A stretch of 64,000 nt of DNA from UBA822 sp965249775 (GTDB lineage: Bacteria; Gemmatimonadota; Gemmatimonadetes; Longimicrobiales; Gaopeijiaceae), in the NCBI GenBank assembly GCA_965249775.1, contig OZ252253.1, positions 2,790,001-2,854,000 of the forward strand. The letters are read 5' to 3'. The notes below the pieces were generated by a model, which saw nothing but the letters and a program-made list of their open reading frames with translations, did not search any database and was not told the DNA's origin. Shown here in pieces: positions 25,231 through 33,575 of the stretch. Made by a program: the position numbers and the translations under genes. Position 1 is the stretch's first letter, and the number at the start of each line of letters is the position of its first letter.

Positions 25231-25566
25231 GGCTCCTTTTCTTGCGGGTGGGCGGGAGAGGGATCGACGGTCCTCCTGCGGCCGACGCTTCGCTCTACGG
25301 CTTCGCCGCAGACCGTCCTCCGGAGGACCATCGATCCCTCTCCCTCACTCGTGTTCTCTGGAGCCGAACAGCGGCGGCCGGGCTTGGGGGGCTTTGGCGG
25401 GGTGATGGGAATGACCTTGCCGCCAAGCCCAAACTGAGCGATGTGTGCCAGTTGCCCTCCCACGTGCTGACGTGAAGAGGGGCTCACGGTCCCGCGGAAG
25501 ACAGTCCGCCGCCGAAGGCGGTGGAGCGAAGCGCTGGCTGAAGCGGGACCGTGAGCCCCTCTTCCA
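25231..25566 (+). repeat. double-hairpin repeat, copy B (fills a 339-base intergenic gap)
   Basis: Hairpin 1 has 23-bp arms at 25254-25276 and 25322-25344 (GGGAGAGGGATCGAYGGTCC ... complement, one G-T-compatible mismatch) around a core that itself folds (CGGC-TTC-GCCG). A GTGTTC...GAACA mini-hairpin and a GC-rich spacer follow. Hairpin 2 has perfect 22-bp arms at 25474-25495 and 25543-25564. No gene fits in this region; short open frames are artefacts of the repeat. It lies between convergent genes ogt and the esterase. Confidence 0.9.
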
Positions 25567-25569
25567 CCC

Positions 25570-26807
25570 TCAACGCCTGTTGGTCGGTACCTCCGCGGGC
25601 TCCGGGTAATCGGAGAGATCAACGCCATATTCAGTCAGTTTTTCGCGAGCTTGCTGGTTCCTCGGATTGCTGCGGAGCGCTTGTTGATAATGCTCTATCG
25701 CTAATTCTCGATGACCCATCATGGCGTGTGCTTCCCCCAGTCCGTGATGAGCCGGTGCTGAGTTCGGATTCCTTGCGACGATGCGTGAATAGACCGCGTC
25801 CGCGTCAAAAGCATTCTTCTCCTCAAGCGCATAGCTGCCTATCTGGCTGAGATTTCTATTAGAGGCGCTTCTCTCGTACCCAAATCGCTCCGACGCACGT
25901 TCGAAATATCGGTCGATGGCGACCAAGCCCCCAGCGATATACAGACTGATGGGATCATGCAGATTCCATCCCTCGAAAATCTTCTCAAGTCCGTAGTACG
26001 TCGACCTGAACGGGACCGAGCCATGATCCTCCTCATCCATATGGTTGAATTCCCATCTGAACGAGTCGGGAGCCTTTTCCTCCAGAACACCCGCGAATTT
26101 GAGAGCGCCGCCGAGCATGTCATTGCCTTCGTTGCCCATAGTCATATAGAAGTCGCCCACTAGTTCGTCCGCATGGTCGAACGCGGAATCAGCCTGCGCG
26201 ACCAGACGCTGTTCATCCCACCAAAGACTGGGGCTGATCGAGACGTATGCGTTGAACACTTCCGGTCGATGCACGAGAGCGTGATTCGCAAACAATCCAC
26301 CCAACGAGTGCCCGATGAGAATCGAATACGGCCTCGTCCTGTAGTTCTCCTCTAGATACGGCTTCAGCTCTCCGCTGAGGAATTCCAGAAAGTTGTCCGC
26401 TCCCCCCGCTAAAGGCCTCAAGCCGAGACTATCTTCTTGAACGGGAGGGGTCAGATCCCGAGCTCTGACCGTATTGGGAATGGCTACCACAATTACGCCC
26501 GGCATACGGCCACTTCTCGCCAGGAATCGCGCAGTTCCAGTCGTGTGATGAAATGTCCTGGTCCATCCAGGAGATAAAGCACCGGATACGTCTCATCACC
26601 GTCCTCATAACCTGCAGGAAGGCCCACGATGATATCCCGTGACTCCTCGAGCACGGTCGAATAGAGTTCGCGCTGTTCTCCAAGAGACAAGAATGGCTCG
26701 TCGTCTTGAGCGATACTCTCCCCCGGGATGAGAACGAAGAGGCCAGGTAGTAGGAGCACCGAAAGGAAAAACCTGATTATGGCGTTCCGAGGGCTGTACA
26801 AGGTCAT
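25570..26807 (-). pseudogene. secreted esterase (Fes/EstD-like) with C-terminal TPR, broken by one frameshift
   Basis: The minus-strand gene starts at the ATG ending at 26807, with an AGAGGTG ribosome site, a signal peptide of about 35 residues (FLSVLLLPGLFVLIPGESIA) and the esterase start YPVLYLLDGPGHF. The frame then breaks: at 26551-26553 an AAA run appears one base short, and reading resumes as HHTTGTARFLARSGRMPGVI-type sequence, the continuation expected for this family. The rest has the nucleophile GHSLGGL, a late His (EEDHGSVPF) and TPR-like repeats. It is either a real pseudogene or an assembly error. It lies between repeat copies B and C. Confidence 0.75.
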
Positions 26808-26893
26808 GTGACACCTCTGTTCAAAAGGCGGGCCTGACATGAGGGACAACATGCGTCTAAGGCGTGCGGAGCCGCAACCAGGCGGATGGCCTT

Positions 26894-27249
26894 GGGCGGG
26901 GGTGGCGACTCCTTGTCTTGCGTGTGAACGGGAGAGGGCTCGATGGTCCTCCTCCGGCCGACGCTTCGCTCCACCGCCGTCGGCGGCGGACCGTCCTGCG
27001 GAGGACCATCGATCCCTCTCCCCTCGAGCGTGTTCTTGGAGCCCGAACACCGCCCGCCCGGGCCTGGGGGGCTTTGGCAGGGTGGTGGGAATGACCTTGC
27101 TGCAAGAGGCCTCAACGCACCTTGCAGCGGTCCGGTTGGCGCCCCCCGACATGCACGTGAAGAGGGGTTCCCCGTCCCGCGTAGGACGGTCTGCGGCGAA
27201 GCCGTAGAGCGAAGCGTCGGCCGGAGTGGGACGGTGAACCCCTCTTCCA
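26894..27249 (+). repeat. double-hairpin repeat, copy C
   Basis: Hairpin 1 has 23-bp arms at 26930-26952 and 27000-27022, and hairpin 2 has 22-bp arms at 27159-27180 and 27226-27247 (two mismatches). Its hairpin-1 core matches the reverse complement of copy B's hairpin-2 core, and its hairpin-2 core is the reverse complement of copy B's hairpin-1 core. It occupies most of the gap (26808-27300) between the esterase start and the alcohol dehydrogenase stop; nothing else is seen there. Confidence 0.9.
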
Positions 27250-27300
27250 CCTACAAGCTAAAATGAGGCGCCCCCCGAACCCGACGGCAAGGAAGTCATC

Positions 27301-28548
27301 TCAGGGCTGCAGCACGACCTTCACCGCCCCGCTCTTGCGGTGGTTCGCCGCAGCACGCAGCGCGTCCCGATACTGGTCGAGGGGAAAGGCGTGGGTGACC
27401 ATGTCCTGGACCGGCGCCCCCGTCTCGAGGAGCAGATCGTGGGCGATCTCGAACGTGTGCCGCCGCTCACCCCGCCAAGTCTCCTGTCCGTAACCCACCG
27501 CCCCCCGGATGCGGAGCTCCCTGGCCCAGACGAACGTGAGATCGAGCTTCTTGAACTCGGCCGCACAGCCGATGACTACGATGCGGCCACGCGGTGAGGC
27601 GAAGCCGAGCGACTGGGCGAGGCTGGTGCGGCTGCCGATGCAGTCGTAGATGAGGGGAAAGCCACCGCCCGCGTAGACCTCAGGGCCCACCACCGGCATG
27701 TAGGCGGACGCCCCGGTCTCTACCAACGCCTGTCGCGCTTCAAAACCCGGCTCGACCACGTCGCTAGCGCCCAACGTCAGGGCCAACTCCTGCTCGTGTT
27801 CCCGCTTGGCCTGCGCCAGGATCGGGCCTTGGAAGCCGGTCGCCCGTAAGGCCCAGATGGTGGCCAAGGCGATCGTGCCGCTCCCGATCACTAAGGCCGG
27901 GTCCTGGTCACTCGGAGGCGTGCGCAGTACGGCGTGCAGGGCGATAGAGAGCGGCTCTAGAAGCACGGCCGCGTTGTCGGGCAGGGCATCGTCGACGGGA
28001 AAGACCTGGGACTCGTGGGCGAGCACGGTCTGGCCCCACCCCCCCGGCAAATCTCGGTGATACCCAATCGTGAGGCCCCGCGAGAGCGGCCGATCTCCGA
28101 TCAACGTGATGCCATCTTCACCGGCCCGCTCGCATGTGCAGTGAAGCCCCTCGGAGCAGGAGGGGCACGGATCCTCCGGAGGGTAGCCCCTGGTCGTACA
28201 CGAGATCATCGGGTCCATCGTCACACGTTGCCCCTGCGAGACCTTGGATACGCTGTTGCCGACCGATTTCACCCTCCCCAGAATCTCATGCCCGAGAACG
28301 GCCGGAAACGAGCCGAACGGCTCCATAGCCGGGCTCGCGGAGTACGTCAGGTTGCTGATGTCGCTTCCGCAGATGCCCCCAGCGGTTACCTCGATCTCGA
28401 CCCAGTCCGGCCCCGGCAGCTGCGGCTCGGGGAGATCGCTCATCTTCACGCCGCTCAGAAACCCGTAGAAGGCCGAATTCGTTACACGGCCAGCCGTCTT
28501 CGCAAGCAGGAAGTGCGGGATCGATACGTTGAACGTGACGCCCTTCAT
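27301..28548 (-). CDS. zinc-dependent medium-chain alcohol dehydrogenase family protein
   Basis: This 415-residue MDR enzyme would oxidise an alcohol or polyol with NAD(P)+. The catalytic zinc ligands are in GGICGSDIS and VLGHEILGRV. A structural-zinc-like cysteine group is in ISCTTRGYPPEDPCPSCSEG and LHCTC. The nucleotide site VIGSGTIALATIWALRA follows. It is longer than typical ADH, with extra sequence around 285-300. Substrate is unknown. It is divergent from the thiolase gene, with 223 bases between the starts in which I see no further feature. Confidence 0.85.
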   Translation of the reverse strand: MKGVTFNVSIPHFLLAKTAGRVTNSAFYGFLSGVKMSDLPEPQLPGPDWVEIEVTAGGICGSDISNLTYSASPAMEPFGSFPAVLGHEILGRVKSVGNSVSKVSQGQRVTMDPMISCTTRGYPPEDPCPSCSEGLHCTCERAGEDGITLIGDRPLSRGLTIGYHRDLPGGWGQTVLAHESQVFPVDDALPDNAAVLLEPLSIALHAVLRTPPSDQDPALVIGSGTIALATIWALRATGFQGPILAQAKREHEQELALTLGASDVVEPGFEARQALVETGASAYMPVVGPEVYAGGGFPLIYDCIGSRTSLAQSLGFASPRGRIVVIGCAAEFKKLDLTFVWARELRIRGAVGYGQETWRGERRHTFEIAHDLLLETGAPVQDMVTHAFPLDQYRDALRAAANHRKSGAVKVVLQP

Positions 28549-28771
28549 GGTGTGATGCTCAGCCTCCGGTTCAGTTCTTCCACCGAGCCTCTCTTCCGCG
28601 GTGCGTGTTCTGCCCAGCGTCTCTTCCGCCCCGCGTCTCTTGTCCCGCGTCGGCCAGGGCGCATTGGGCGATTCTCGCCCTCAAACCGGAAGGCAGTCTA
28701 GCCACGGGCGTTTCGCCTGGCCAACATACCTCACCTCGGAACTGCGGCCGAAGCCGGTGGGTTACAGGGTC

Positions 28772-30052
28772 ATGAGCAGACGCACAGCCATCATCGCGGG
28801 AGTCCGTACCCCGTTCGTCCGATCAGGAACCGTCTTCAGGGACCTGACCGCGATCGACTTGGGCGTGCTCGCCGTGCGCGAGCTCATGGACCGCAGCAGC
28901 GTCCGAGGCGAGGAGGTGGACCACCTCGTGTACGGCACCGTGGTGCATGATCCCCACGCTCCCAACATCGCCCGTGAGGTCGGACTGGCGACCCTGCCCA
29001 AGACCGTGCCCGCGGTGACCGTGTCCCGGGCCTGTGCTACCGCCAATCAGTCGATCGCGGACGCCGCCAATCTCATCGATCGTGGCTACGCCGATATCGT
29101 GGTGGCAGGGGGGGCCGAGTCGCTCACACACATTCCGATCACCATCAAGCAGTCCTTCGCGGAGAAGCTCATTGGTGTCTCCAAGGCGAAGACGCTCGGC
29201 GCGAGACTGGGTACGTTGGCCAAGATCCGGCCCAAGGACCTGGTACCCAACTTCCCGCAGATCGCGGAGCCCACCACGGGCGAAAGCATGGGGGAGTCGG
29301 CCGAGCGTATGGCCAAGGAGAACGGCATCAGCCGGGCCGATCAGGACGCGTGGGCCCTCCGCTCGCACCAGCTGGCCGCGGCCGGAACACAAGACGGGAG
29401 GCTGACCGCGGAGATCGGTCCCGTCTACGTGCCCCCCGGTTTCGAGAAGGTGGTGCAGACCGACAACGGCATCCGGACCGACACCAGCGAAGAGGCCTTG
29501 GCCAAGTTGCGTCCCGTGTTCGACCGCAAGCACGGGAGCGTGACGGCCGGCAATGCCTCGCCGCTCACCGACGGGGCCTCGGCGGTCTTGCTGATGTCCG
29601 AAGAGCGAGCGAAGGCAGACGGCCTCGAGCCGATGGGCTTCGTCCGCAGCTACGCGTTCTCAGGCCTGGACCCGGGGGGACAACTCCTCCAGGGACCCGC
29701 CTATGCTGCACCAATGGCGCTGGAGCGGGCGGGCATCACCATGGCGGACATCGGCTTGATGGAGATGCACGAGGCTTTTGCGGCGCAGGTGCTCTCGAAC
29801 CTGCAAGCGCTCTCGTCTCAGAAGTTCGCTGAAGAGGAGCTGGGCCGAAGTGAAGCGGTGGGCCACCCGGACATCGAGCGCATCAACGTGATGGGCGGCT
29901 CCATCGCGATCGGTCATCCCTTCGGGGCCACGGGCGGCCGCATCACGACGACGCTCCTGAACGAGATGAAGCGGCGGGATGTGGAGTTGGGGCTGATCAC
30001 GGTGTGTGCGGCGGGCGGATTGGGGTTCGCGATGGTTGTGGAGCGAGGGTAA
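28772..30052 (+). CDS. acetyl-CoA acyltransferase (thiolase, FadI/FadA-like)
   Basis: The 426-residue thiolase cleaves 3-ketoacyl-CoA in beta-oxidation (or condenses acyl-CoAs). The nucleophilic Cys88 lies in TVSRACATANQS, and the second catalytic pair is in GHPFGATGGR (His) and TVCAAGGLG (Cys). The long loop between 150 and 230 fits the FadI (trifunctional beta-subunit) group. The ATG at 28772 is preferred over an open frame from 28601. No FadJ-type alpha subunit is in the window. Confidence 0.92.
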   Translation: MSRRTAIIAGVRTPFVRSGTVFRDLTAIDLGVLAVRELMDRSSVRGEEVDHLVYGTVVHDPHAPNIAREVGLATLPKTVPAVTVSRACATANQSIADAANLIDRGYADIVVAGGAESLTHIPITIKQSFAEKLIGVSKAKTLGARLGTLAKIRPKDLVPNFPQIAEPTTGESMGESAERMAKENGISRADQDAWALRSHQLAAAGTQDGRLTAEIGPVYVPPGFEKVVQTDNGIRTDTSEEALAKLRPVFDRKHGSVTAGNASPLTDGASAVLLMSEERAKADGLEPMGFVRSYAFSGLDPGGQLLQGPAYAAPMALERAGITMADIGLMEMHEAFAAQVLSNLQALSSQKFAEEELGRSEAVGHPDIERINVMGGSIAIGHPFGATGGRITTTLLNEMKRRDVELGLITVCAAGGLGFAMVVERG

Positions 30053-30105
30053 GCGGGGGGATTAACTTTAGGGGATGAAACATCTCCTGAAGGGTAGGAA
30101 GATCC

Positions 30106-30321
30106 GTGGGGTTTGATCAGCACTTCAAGACGCTCATTCCCATCAGTATTCTGATGATTGTCGGGAACGTGTCCCTATGGTCTCAGATCGTCTCTCTCTG
30201 GATTGTGGTTCCCGTTGCGGTTCTTCTCCTCGCTCTCAATCTGGATAAATACGGAGGGATGTTTGTCAGTGTGTTCGTGCAGGTGATTCTCCTGGCAACC
30301 GGCCTGGGCATCCTCAACTGA
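30106..30321 (+). CDS. small two-helix membrane protein
   Basis: A 71-residue protein with two clear hydrophobic spans (about residues 10-26 and 28-45) and a third toward the C-terminus. It starts with GTG at 30106 after AGGAAGA-type sequence. I recognise no family. It overlaps the convergent acyl-CoA thioesterase by 8 bases at the 3' end and follows the thiolase by 53 bases. Confidence 0.55.
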   Translation: MGFDQHFKTLIPISILMIVGNVSLWSQIVSLWIVVPVAVLLLALNLDKYGGMFVSVFVQVILLATGLGILN

Positions 30322-30814
30322 GGGGAGGGTCCCCCAGCTCCTTTTCGAGCGCCTCCCGATTCTCCCGCCGTCGCCGGCCCTCCTCGAACCTCTCCTTGTC
30401 CTCTGATGTGGTCAGCTCCAACCCAGGAACCGGTGCCGGCCGGCTGTTCTCGTCGATGGCCACGAAGGTCAGAAAACAGTCGTTGGTGTGGCGGCGGCCA
30501 CCCGTGATCGGATGCTCCGCGACCACACGGACGCCGATCTCCATCGAGGTTCGGCCGACATAGTTGACCCGCGCGCTGCACGTGACCACCTCGCCGGCAT
30601 AGATCGGCTCCTTGAAGTCGACCTGGTTGATCGACACGGTCACGCACGGCTGGCGGGCATGCCGCATGGCGGTGACGGCGGCCGATCGATCGATCAACGA
30701 AAGCAGAACCCCACCGAAAATGTGCCCTAGATTGTTGACGTCGCCCGGCATCATGAATTCCGTGATATCCGAAGCGGACTCGTCCGGGCTCCGCAGATCC
30801 CGCGATTCACTCAT
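30314..30814 (-). CDS. acyl-CoA thioesterase (YciA/hotdog family)
   Basis: This 166-residue hotdog-fold enzyme hydrolyses acyl-CoA to free acid and CoA. The signature MMPGDVNNLGHIFGGVLLSL carries the catalytic Asn/Asp region, followed by INQVDFKEPIYAGEVVTCSA and RRHTNDCFLTFVAID, typical of the YciA/BACH group. It has an acidic/basic helical tail (EEGRRRRENREALEKELGD). It lies next to a thiolase, consistent with acyl-CoA metabolism. Confidence 0.9.
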   Translation of the reverse strand: MSESRDLRSPDESASDITEFMMPGDVNNLGHIFGGVLLSLIDRSAAVTAMRHARQPCVTVSINQVDFKEPIYAGEVVTCSARVNYVGRTSMEIGVRVVAEHPITGGRRHTNDCFLTFVAIDENSRPAPVPGLELTTSEDKERFEEGRRRRENREALEKELGDPPLS

Positions 30815-30974
30815 CTGATCACTCGTTTCGGTAAGACTTCGACTTGCCCGCCACGTACCAATGACAACCTACCCGCCGCGCGCCGACCGGAAAGCTAAAG
30901 GGTCTGCCGCGTCCTGGGCTACAAGGGCTCCCAAGCGGGCATGGGAAGGGAGGGATATTGTCATTACATATGTA

Positions 30975-31003
30975 TTGACACACACCGAAGCGCTCTCTAC
31001 CTT
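30975..31003 (+). promoter_or_regulatory. candidate promoter of the RHH/nucleotidyltransferase pair
   Basis: TTGACA (30975-30980), a 17-base spacer and TACCTT (30998-31003) precede the ATG at 31009. The expected start of transcription falls on or within about 2 bases of the ATG, so the message may be leaderless. The surrounding 30956-30980 segment is distinctly AT-rich. Confidence 0.5.
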
Positions 31004-31008
31004 GGAAC

Positions 31009-31518
31009 ATGCAAGCCAAGACCCAACACCTGCAGATTCGAGTTACAGCCCGTGAAAAGGCCGCGCTGAAGCGTTTTGCGGAGCGCGCGGGCCTCGACCT
31101 CTCCGGTTATGTGCTCGGGCGGGCCCTTCCGTCCCAGCGACTCCGCTTCGAGGAGATCCTGCGAGCTCTTGGCGACGCCACCGACCGACAGGGCACCGCC
31201 GACCGACGGTTCGCGCTGGCCGAACTCAACGACTTCCTCACCGCGCTCGCTCCCGGCGAATTCAGCGATGCCGTGGCGGATGCCGACGTTCGAGCATTGG
31301 ACCCCTTCACCGCCAACTACACGGCTGCGCTCGTCGAACAGGCCGCGGACCTCATTCAGGCGGCGCCACCGCCGTGGGTCCAGACGATCCCGCTGCTGAA
31401 TGAGCCCTACTTCGCCGTTGGGATGAAGAGCCTTCGGCCCCATCTCCTGCGTGAGGCGCCGGTTCCGTTCAAGCGTCGAAACATCTTCGTGGATTCCGCA
31501 CTCGGCGACCGTGTCTGA
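31009..31518 (+). CDS. ribbon-helix-helix-like DNA-binding protein (putative antitoxin)
   Basis: The 169-residue protein has an N-terminal RHH-like segment (QHLQIRVTAREKAALKRFAE, then GLDLSGYVLGRAL). A helical region and an extension not seen in short antitoxins follow, ending with an unusual IPLLNEPYFAVGM segment. It would bind its own operator and neutralise the partner. The stop overlaps the nucleotidyltransferase GTG by 8 bases, and a near-leaderless promoter lies just upstream. Assignment as antitoxin is inferred from the pairing. Confidence 0.7.
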   Translation: MQAKTQHLQIRVTAREKAALKRFAERAGLDLSGYVLGRALPSQRLRFEEILRALGDATDRQGTADRRFALAELNDFLTALAPGEFSDAVADADVRALDPFTANYTAALVEQAADLIQAAPPPWVQTIPLLNEPYFAVGMKSLRPHLLREAPVPFKRRNIFVDSALGDRV

Positions 31519-32014
31519 CCGACTCTTCGAGCTCCTCGACTGTGAGCTCGGGAATGTGGAGGCCGAGGGCGAGCTTTACCTGGTGGGTGGTGCCGTCATG
31601 TGCCTGGCCCTGAACCCTCGTGATGCGACCCGTGACGTCGACGCCTTGTTCAAGCCCACCAGGATCGTTCGTGAGGCAGCGGCTCGCGTCGCAGCCAGTG
31701 CCAACGTATCGGAGGAGTGGCTTAACGACGCGGTGAAGGCGTATCTGAGCCCCCGAGGGGATTTCGACCCCTTCCTGGAGCTCCCTCACCTGCGGGTATT
31801 CGTGGCCCAGCCGGCCTATCTGCTCGCCATGAAGTGCGCGGCCATGCGGCTCGGTGAGGAATTCCACGACCTCGACGACGTGCGTTACTTGCTTCGCTAC
31901 CTCAATATCTCGACTGTCTCCGAGGCCATGGACGTGGTGACGAAGTACTTCGATGAATCACAACTGCTCCCGAAGACGAAGCTCGCCCTAGAGGAAATCT
32001 TGGGATGCGACTAG
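31511..32014 (+). CDS. nucleotidyltransferase-fold protein (DUF6036-like, putative toxin)
   Basis: The 167-residue protein has the nucleotidyltransferase core VGGAVMCLALNPRDATRDVD (Gly26-Gly27 and Asp42-x-Asp44) and the later LLAMKCAAMRLGEEFHDLDD pattern typical of DUF6036/AbiEii-like proteins. It would transfer a nucleotide to an unknown target. GTG at 31511 overlaps the RHH gene. It is probably the toxin half of a toxin-antitoxin module. No direct test of toxicity is possible here. Confidence 0.75.
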   Translation: MSDRLFELLDCELGNVEAEGELYLVGGAVMCLALNPRDATRDVDALFKPTRIVREAAARVAASANVSEEWLNDAVKAYLSPRGDFDPFLELPHLRVFVAQPAYLLAMKCAAMRLGEEFHDLDDVRYLLRYLNISTVSEAMDVVTKYFDESQLLPKTKLALEEILGCD

Positions 32015-32039
32015 GCGCACAGCGGTTCGGAGGAACCTG

Positions 32040-33575
32040 GTGCAGAAGAACGCGGCGCAAAAAAACCTGATGCAGCGTATCGGCCTGGCACTCGGGCCGG
32101 TTCTGTTCATCGTGATCAGCTTTCTCGACCTGGAGCCGGGAAACCCGGCGGTCACGCGCATGGCCGCCGTGGCCGCCTTGATGGCCACTTGGTGGATCAC
32201 CGAGGCGATCCCGCTCTTCGCCACCGCGCTCCTGCCCCTCGTGCTCTATCCCCTGCTCGGCATCGAGCGTGGGGGAGCCACGGCGCCCATCTACTTCAAC
32301 AGCACGATCGTGCTGTTCCTGGGCGGCTTCATGATCGCGCTGACCATGGAGAAATGGAATCTGCACCGCCGGATCGCCCTCAAGATCATTCGGCTGATCG
32401 GCGGCGGGCCGTCCCGAATCGTGCTGGGCTTCATGGTGGCGGCCGCGTTCCTGTCGATGTGGGTCTCCAATACGGCCACGGCCATCATGATGGTGCCGAT
32501 CGGGCTCGCCATCATCCTCGAGATGGAGAAGGACTTCGGAGAGGGGGACACCCGCGCCTTCTCGGTGGGCGTCATGCTCGGCATCGCTTATGCGTGCTCG
32601 ATCGGAGGGATCGCTACGCTGGTCGGGACGCCTCCCAACCTGTCGCTGGCCCGGATCTTCGAGATCACGTTCCCCGAGGCGCCGCCTCTGGTATTCGGCC
32701 AGTGGATGGTGATGGCGCTGCCCATCTCGATCGTCCTGTTGGTGACCGCTTGGCTGCTGATCACCAGGGTCTTCTTCCGCGTGCCGGAGCACGTCAAAGT
32801 GGACCAGACCGTCGTAGAGGACCAAGCAAGGGCGCTCGGCCCCGTGGCCTACGAGGAGAAGGCCGTGCTCGTGGTTTTCGGGCTCACCGCGTTCCTGTGG
32901 GTGTTTCGGCTGCCGCTGCAACTCGGCTTCATCACCATACCGGGCTGGTCTCAGCTGCTTCCGTTTCCCGACTTGATCGACGATGGGACCGTCGCCATCG
33001 CCATGGCCGGGATTCTGTTCCTGATTCCGACTCGCACGGCCGACGCACCCGCCCCTACCCTGGCGGGTCGCGACATCATCCCACGCTTGCCGTGGAACAT
33101 CGTGCTGCTTTTCGGGGGCGGATTCGCACTCGCCTATGGCTTCCAGGTTTCGGGGCTGTCCATCCTGATCGGGAACGCCTTCGCTGGCCTCGAGGGGGTG
33201 CCCCCCTTCGTGCTGATCCTCATGGTCTGCCTCTCGATAACGTTCCTCACGGAGTTGACGTCCAATACGGCCACCACGGAGATGATTCTTCCGATCCTGG
33301 CCTCCGTGGCCGTCGCGACGAACGTCCACCCGCTCCTGCTGATGATCCCCGCGACGCTGTCGGCGTCGTGCGCATTCATGATGCCCGTGGCCACACCGCC
33401 CAACGCCATCGTCTTCGGAAGCGACCGGGTCCGGATTCCCGAGATGGCCAAGATCGGGCTCGTGCTGAACCTGATCGGGGCCTTGGTGATTACGATCGCG
33501 TTCCTGGTGCTTGGGACCGCGATCTTCGGGATCGAGTCGGGGGTGATGCCGGAGTGGGCTGTGCTGGGGAACTAG
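32040..33575 (+). CDS. SLC13/DASS-family sodium:anion symporter
   Basis: A 511-residue inner-membrane transporter with about twelve helices. The two SNT motifs of the DASS family are present: MWVSNTATAIMM (near residue 145) and ELTSNTATTEMILP (near 405), along with GTPPNLSLAR and VATPPNAIVFGS in the helix hairpins that bind Na+ and substrate. It imports di-/tricarboxylates, sulfate or related anions; which one cannot be told. GTG at 32040 is supported by GGAGG at 32029-32033. It ends head-on with the first kinase gene (4-base overlap). Confidence 0.9.
   Translation: MQKNAAQKNLMQRIGLALGPVLFIVISFLDLEPGNPAVTRMAAVAALMATWWITEAIPLFATALLPLVLYPLLGIERGGATAPIYFNSTIVLFLGGFMIALTMEKWNLHRRIALKIIRLIGGGPSRIVLGFMVAAAFLSMWVSNTATAIMMVPIGLAIILEMEKDFGEGDTRAFSVGVMLGIAYACSIGGIATLVGTPPNLSLARIFEITFPEAPPLVFGQWMVMALPISIVLLVTAWLLITRVFFRVPEHVKVDQTVVEDQARALGPVAYEEKAVLVVFGLTAFLWVFRLPLQLGFITIPGWSQLLPFPDLIDDGTVAIAMAGILFLIPTRTADAPAPTLAGRDIIPRLPWNIVLLFGGGFALAYGFQVSGLSILIGNAFAGLEGVPPFVLILMVCLSITFLTELTSNTATTEMILPILASVAVATNVHPLLLMIPATLSASCAFMMPVATPPNAIVFGSDRVRIPEMAKIGLVLNLIGALVITIAFLVLGTAIFGIESGVMPEWAVLGN

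Noticed and set aside
26808..27152. Upstream extension of the esterase frame
   Set aside because: It runs into copy C of the repeat; the signal peptide and ribosome site place the start at 26807.
31902..33329. Minus-strand frame of 475 codons and a 667-codon plus-strand frame at 32189-34192
   Set aside because: These are shadows of the DASS transporter and kinase; the sequences are His/Arg/Gly-rich without domains.
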